Shown: positions 62,732 through 64,000 of the stretch, one piece after another | How positions within the stretch are numbered: the first letter of the stretch is position 1 | Layout of the letters: each line of letters opens with the position of its first letter | Source: Pseudomonas syringae pv. cilantro | GTDB taxonomy: Bacteria; Pseudomonadota; Gammaproteobacteria; Pseudomonadales; Pseudomonadaceae | Direction: 5' to 3' | DNA length: 64,000 nucleotides | NCBI RefSeq assembly: GCF_001293775.1 | Contig: NZ_LGLN01000099.1 | Span: forward strand, 62,001-126,000 | Program-made: the position numbers and the translations under genes | Notes under the pieces: generated by a model | Seen by the model: only the letters and a program-made list of their open reading frames with translations | Database searches by the model: none | What the model was told of the DNA's origin: nothing

Positions 62732-64000
62732 TCAGATGGAGTATTCAGCGGCCGAGCCGTTCATGAGCGTGGCGTTCACGCGGGCTTCGGGCAGCCCGAA
62801 TGCGCTGACGAGGCGCGCTGACATGTCCGGGATCAGCGCTTTGCCCGCCAGCGCAATGAACGCTGCCAGATGACTGACCGGACGGTCTTCGGCGAGCCGC
62901 GCGCGAGTGATGGCAATCACATCCAGCAGCACTTGGGCCATGCCCTTCATGGAGAACTGCGTGGGGTCGGCGGCCCGGCTCCATTGCAGGCGCAACGCTT
63001 CAAGCAACCCGGCATCCACCCCGCAGATGCCGCCCCACCAGCTGTGCTCGTGGTTTTCCCCAGCTTTCAGCAAGGCGGGGAAAAACTCCTCGAACAGGCT
63101 TTTGCGCCAGTGCTGAAAGTGTTGCAGGCGGAAATCGCCCTCGTCCTCTTCAGGCGCAATGCTGGCCAGGTATAAACGCGCACTGTCGGCGCAGGCCTCG
63201 CGTGCCAGATCACCGACCCAGATCGCGTGATTGCGGCTGGTGGACAGGTTCAGGCCATCGAGTTTGAGAAACCGGTTCGGCATGAAGCGCTGCTGCACCT
63301 TGATGCCACGCAGCGCCGACAATTGCGCCGGGTAGACCACGGCATGACTGAACACACAATCGAAACCGAGAAAATGCACCAGCGTGCCCTGCCCCGACTG
63401 CCAGTACTGGCGAAACAGTTCAGGACGCCCGACCTTGTCGGCGTATTCACGGAAGGCTGCCATGTACCCGGCCAGCCCCATGAACCAGGTGTGCACGCGG
63501 CATGAGCCATCCGCTTGCAGATCCAGCCCGCCGTCACCCGGACGCGTCACGCCCCAGTCATGTACATGCTCAAGCGTGTCGCGCAGCCAGGCGTTCAGTG
63601 GTTTGCGCCACTGATGCCCCAGCAGCCGTTCGCCCAGCAGCGGCTTGAACGCCGCCAGTTTGAGAAAGGCGCGATGGGCGGTTTTCCACTGTGATGGCTG
63701 CTTGCACAGTTTGCAATGCAGCCCGGTCATCAGTTCGGCATCCGGTGCCTGGGCGCAGTTTTCGCATTGGCTGGCGTCAGACTCGGCGCCGCAATAATTG
63801 CAGTGACCCCGAGCGAACGCCTCGTAGCCCCAGACCTCGCAGTCAGGGCAATAAGGTTCGCTGGCGTCGCGAAAATCGATAGAGCCTGTATCGCGCAACG
63901 TGTTGAACACCTCGCCGACCGCCTCGGCGAACCAGGGATTGTTGTAGGGGCGCATCCAGTTGTCAGGCTGAATATTGATCGCTGCGAGCGACGCTTCGAT
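62732..64000 (-). CDS. Methionyl-tRNA-synthetase-like protein (N-terminally partial), candidate N-N bond-forming enzyme
   Basis: Open from the right edge of the window; the in-frame codons before the internal Met at 63955 (QPDNWMRPYNNPW) continue outside. Visible are four CxxC/CxxCG zinc knuckles (YCPDC, CNYCG, CENC, CKLC), the MetRS-like segment GLAGYMAAFREYADKVG, LVHFLGFDCVFSHAVVYPAQL, and LKLDGLNLSTSRNHAIW in place of the KMSKS loop. The anticodon domain is short. Cupin-MetRS proteins (Spb40, Tri28) join N-hydroxylysine and glycine into an N-N bond; their cupin part precedes the MetRS part and, if present here, lies outside the window. Upstream gene of the operon. Confidence 0.82.
   Translation of the reverse strand: MEASLAAINIQPDNWMRPYNNPWFAEAVGEVFNTLRDTGSIDFRDASEPYCPDCEVWGYEAFARGHCNYCGAESDASQCENCAQAPDAELMTGLHCKLCKQPSQWKTAHRAFLKLAAFKPLLGERLLGHQWRKPLNAWLRDTLEHVHDWGVTRPGDGGLDLQADGSCRVHTWFMGLAGYMAAFREYADKVGRPELFRQYWQSGQGTLVHFLGFDCVFSHAVVYPAQLSALRGIKVQQRFMPNRFLKLDGLNLSTSRNHAIWVGDLAREACADSARLYLASIAPEEDEGDFRLQHFQHWRKSLFEEFFPALLKAGENHEHSWWGGICGVDAGLLEALRLQWSRAADPTQFSMKGMAQVLLDVIAITRARLAEDRPVSHLAAFIALAGKALIPDMSARLVSAFGLPEARVNATLMNGSAAEYSI

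Noticed and set aside
1..64000. CRISPR arrays, tRNA or rRNA genes, insertion sequences, prophage or integrase genes
   Set aside because: No regularly spaced repeats, tRNA-like cloverleaf, transposase or phage motif was recognised by eye. A tRNAscan or ISfinder search would be needed to exclude small or degenerate ones.

Overview
The window is chromosomal sequence of a plant-associated Pseudomonas, most likely the P. syringae group. The evidence is family-level: an arnF-ugd lipid A modification end, a 534-residue LOV histidine kinase with a fused receiver, vanAB/vanR, the ech-vdh-fcs ferulate block, a P. stutzeri-type trehalose synthase, and GC-rich pseudomonad codon use. No rRNA, tRNA, CRISPR array or insertion sequence was recognised.

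Layout. 1-3300: end of the arn operon (arnF, ugd) and a GT39-like membrane glycosyltransferase. 3.7-6.1 kb: a visibly AT-richer gene for a secreted zinc metallopeptidase with three ricin-B-like domains. 6.3-9.3 kb: a membrane protein and the LOV photoreceptor kinase. 9.4-14.4 kb: a sugar cluster (GH1-like hydrolase, UDP-galactopyranose mutase, glycosyltransferase, divergent galE). 14.4-24.3 kb: XRE-cupin regulator, PuuD-like amidotransferase, LysR, vanA-vanB with convergent vanR, a GGDEF-EAL protein, small secreted proteins and another LysR. 24.8-27.5 kb: glucarate transporter and dehydratase. 27.5-31.7 kb: a frameshifted small protein, a monooxygenase, a Yellow/MRJP-type protein, a broken aldo/keto reductase and its divergent TetR gene. 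31.8-36.6 kb: pxpABC (5-oxoproline), LysR, a LysR remnant and a Rid protein. 36.7-47.3 kb: a phenylpropanoid island (fcs, vdh, ech, MarR; porin-like SphA, calA, calB; a XylR/DmpR-type sigma-54 activator). With vanAB this makes a route from coniferyl alcohol through ferulate, vanillin and vanillate to protocatechuate. 47.4-49.4 kb: treS.

The most interesting region is 49.6-64 kb. On the minus strand from the right edge are a methionyl-tRNA-synthetase-like protein (N-terminus outside the window), a glycine/D-amino-acid-oxidase-type flavoenzyme, a periplasmic-binding-fold protein without signal peptide, an ornithine/lysine N-monooxygenase, and an SbnA-type diaminopropionate synthase whose C-terminus is the start of SbnB. 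MetRS-like protein, amine N-hydroxylase and amino-acid oxidase are the set known to make hydrazinoacetate-type N-N bonds (s56-p1, triacsin); here they come with L-2,3-diaminopropionate genes. The rest of SbnB lies about 8.3 kb away on the opposite strand, followed by a FAD/NAD(P) protein, a LysE exporter, an iron alcohol dehydrogenase and a serine hydrolase. A LysR gene is split reciprocally at the same two points. This pattern shows an inversion of about 49724-58036 that cut one operon in two; undoing it restores a single collinear operon and a 690-codon SbnA-SbnB fusion.

Several genes carry small disruptive changes (poly-A slippage in two genes, a 10-bp tandem duplication in the aldo/keto reductase, a one-base shift in a DJ-1 gene). 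Good candidate regulatory sites were found at vanA, ech, calB and the tetR/aldo-keto reductase divergence.
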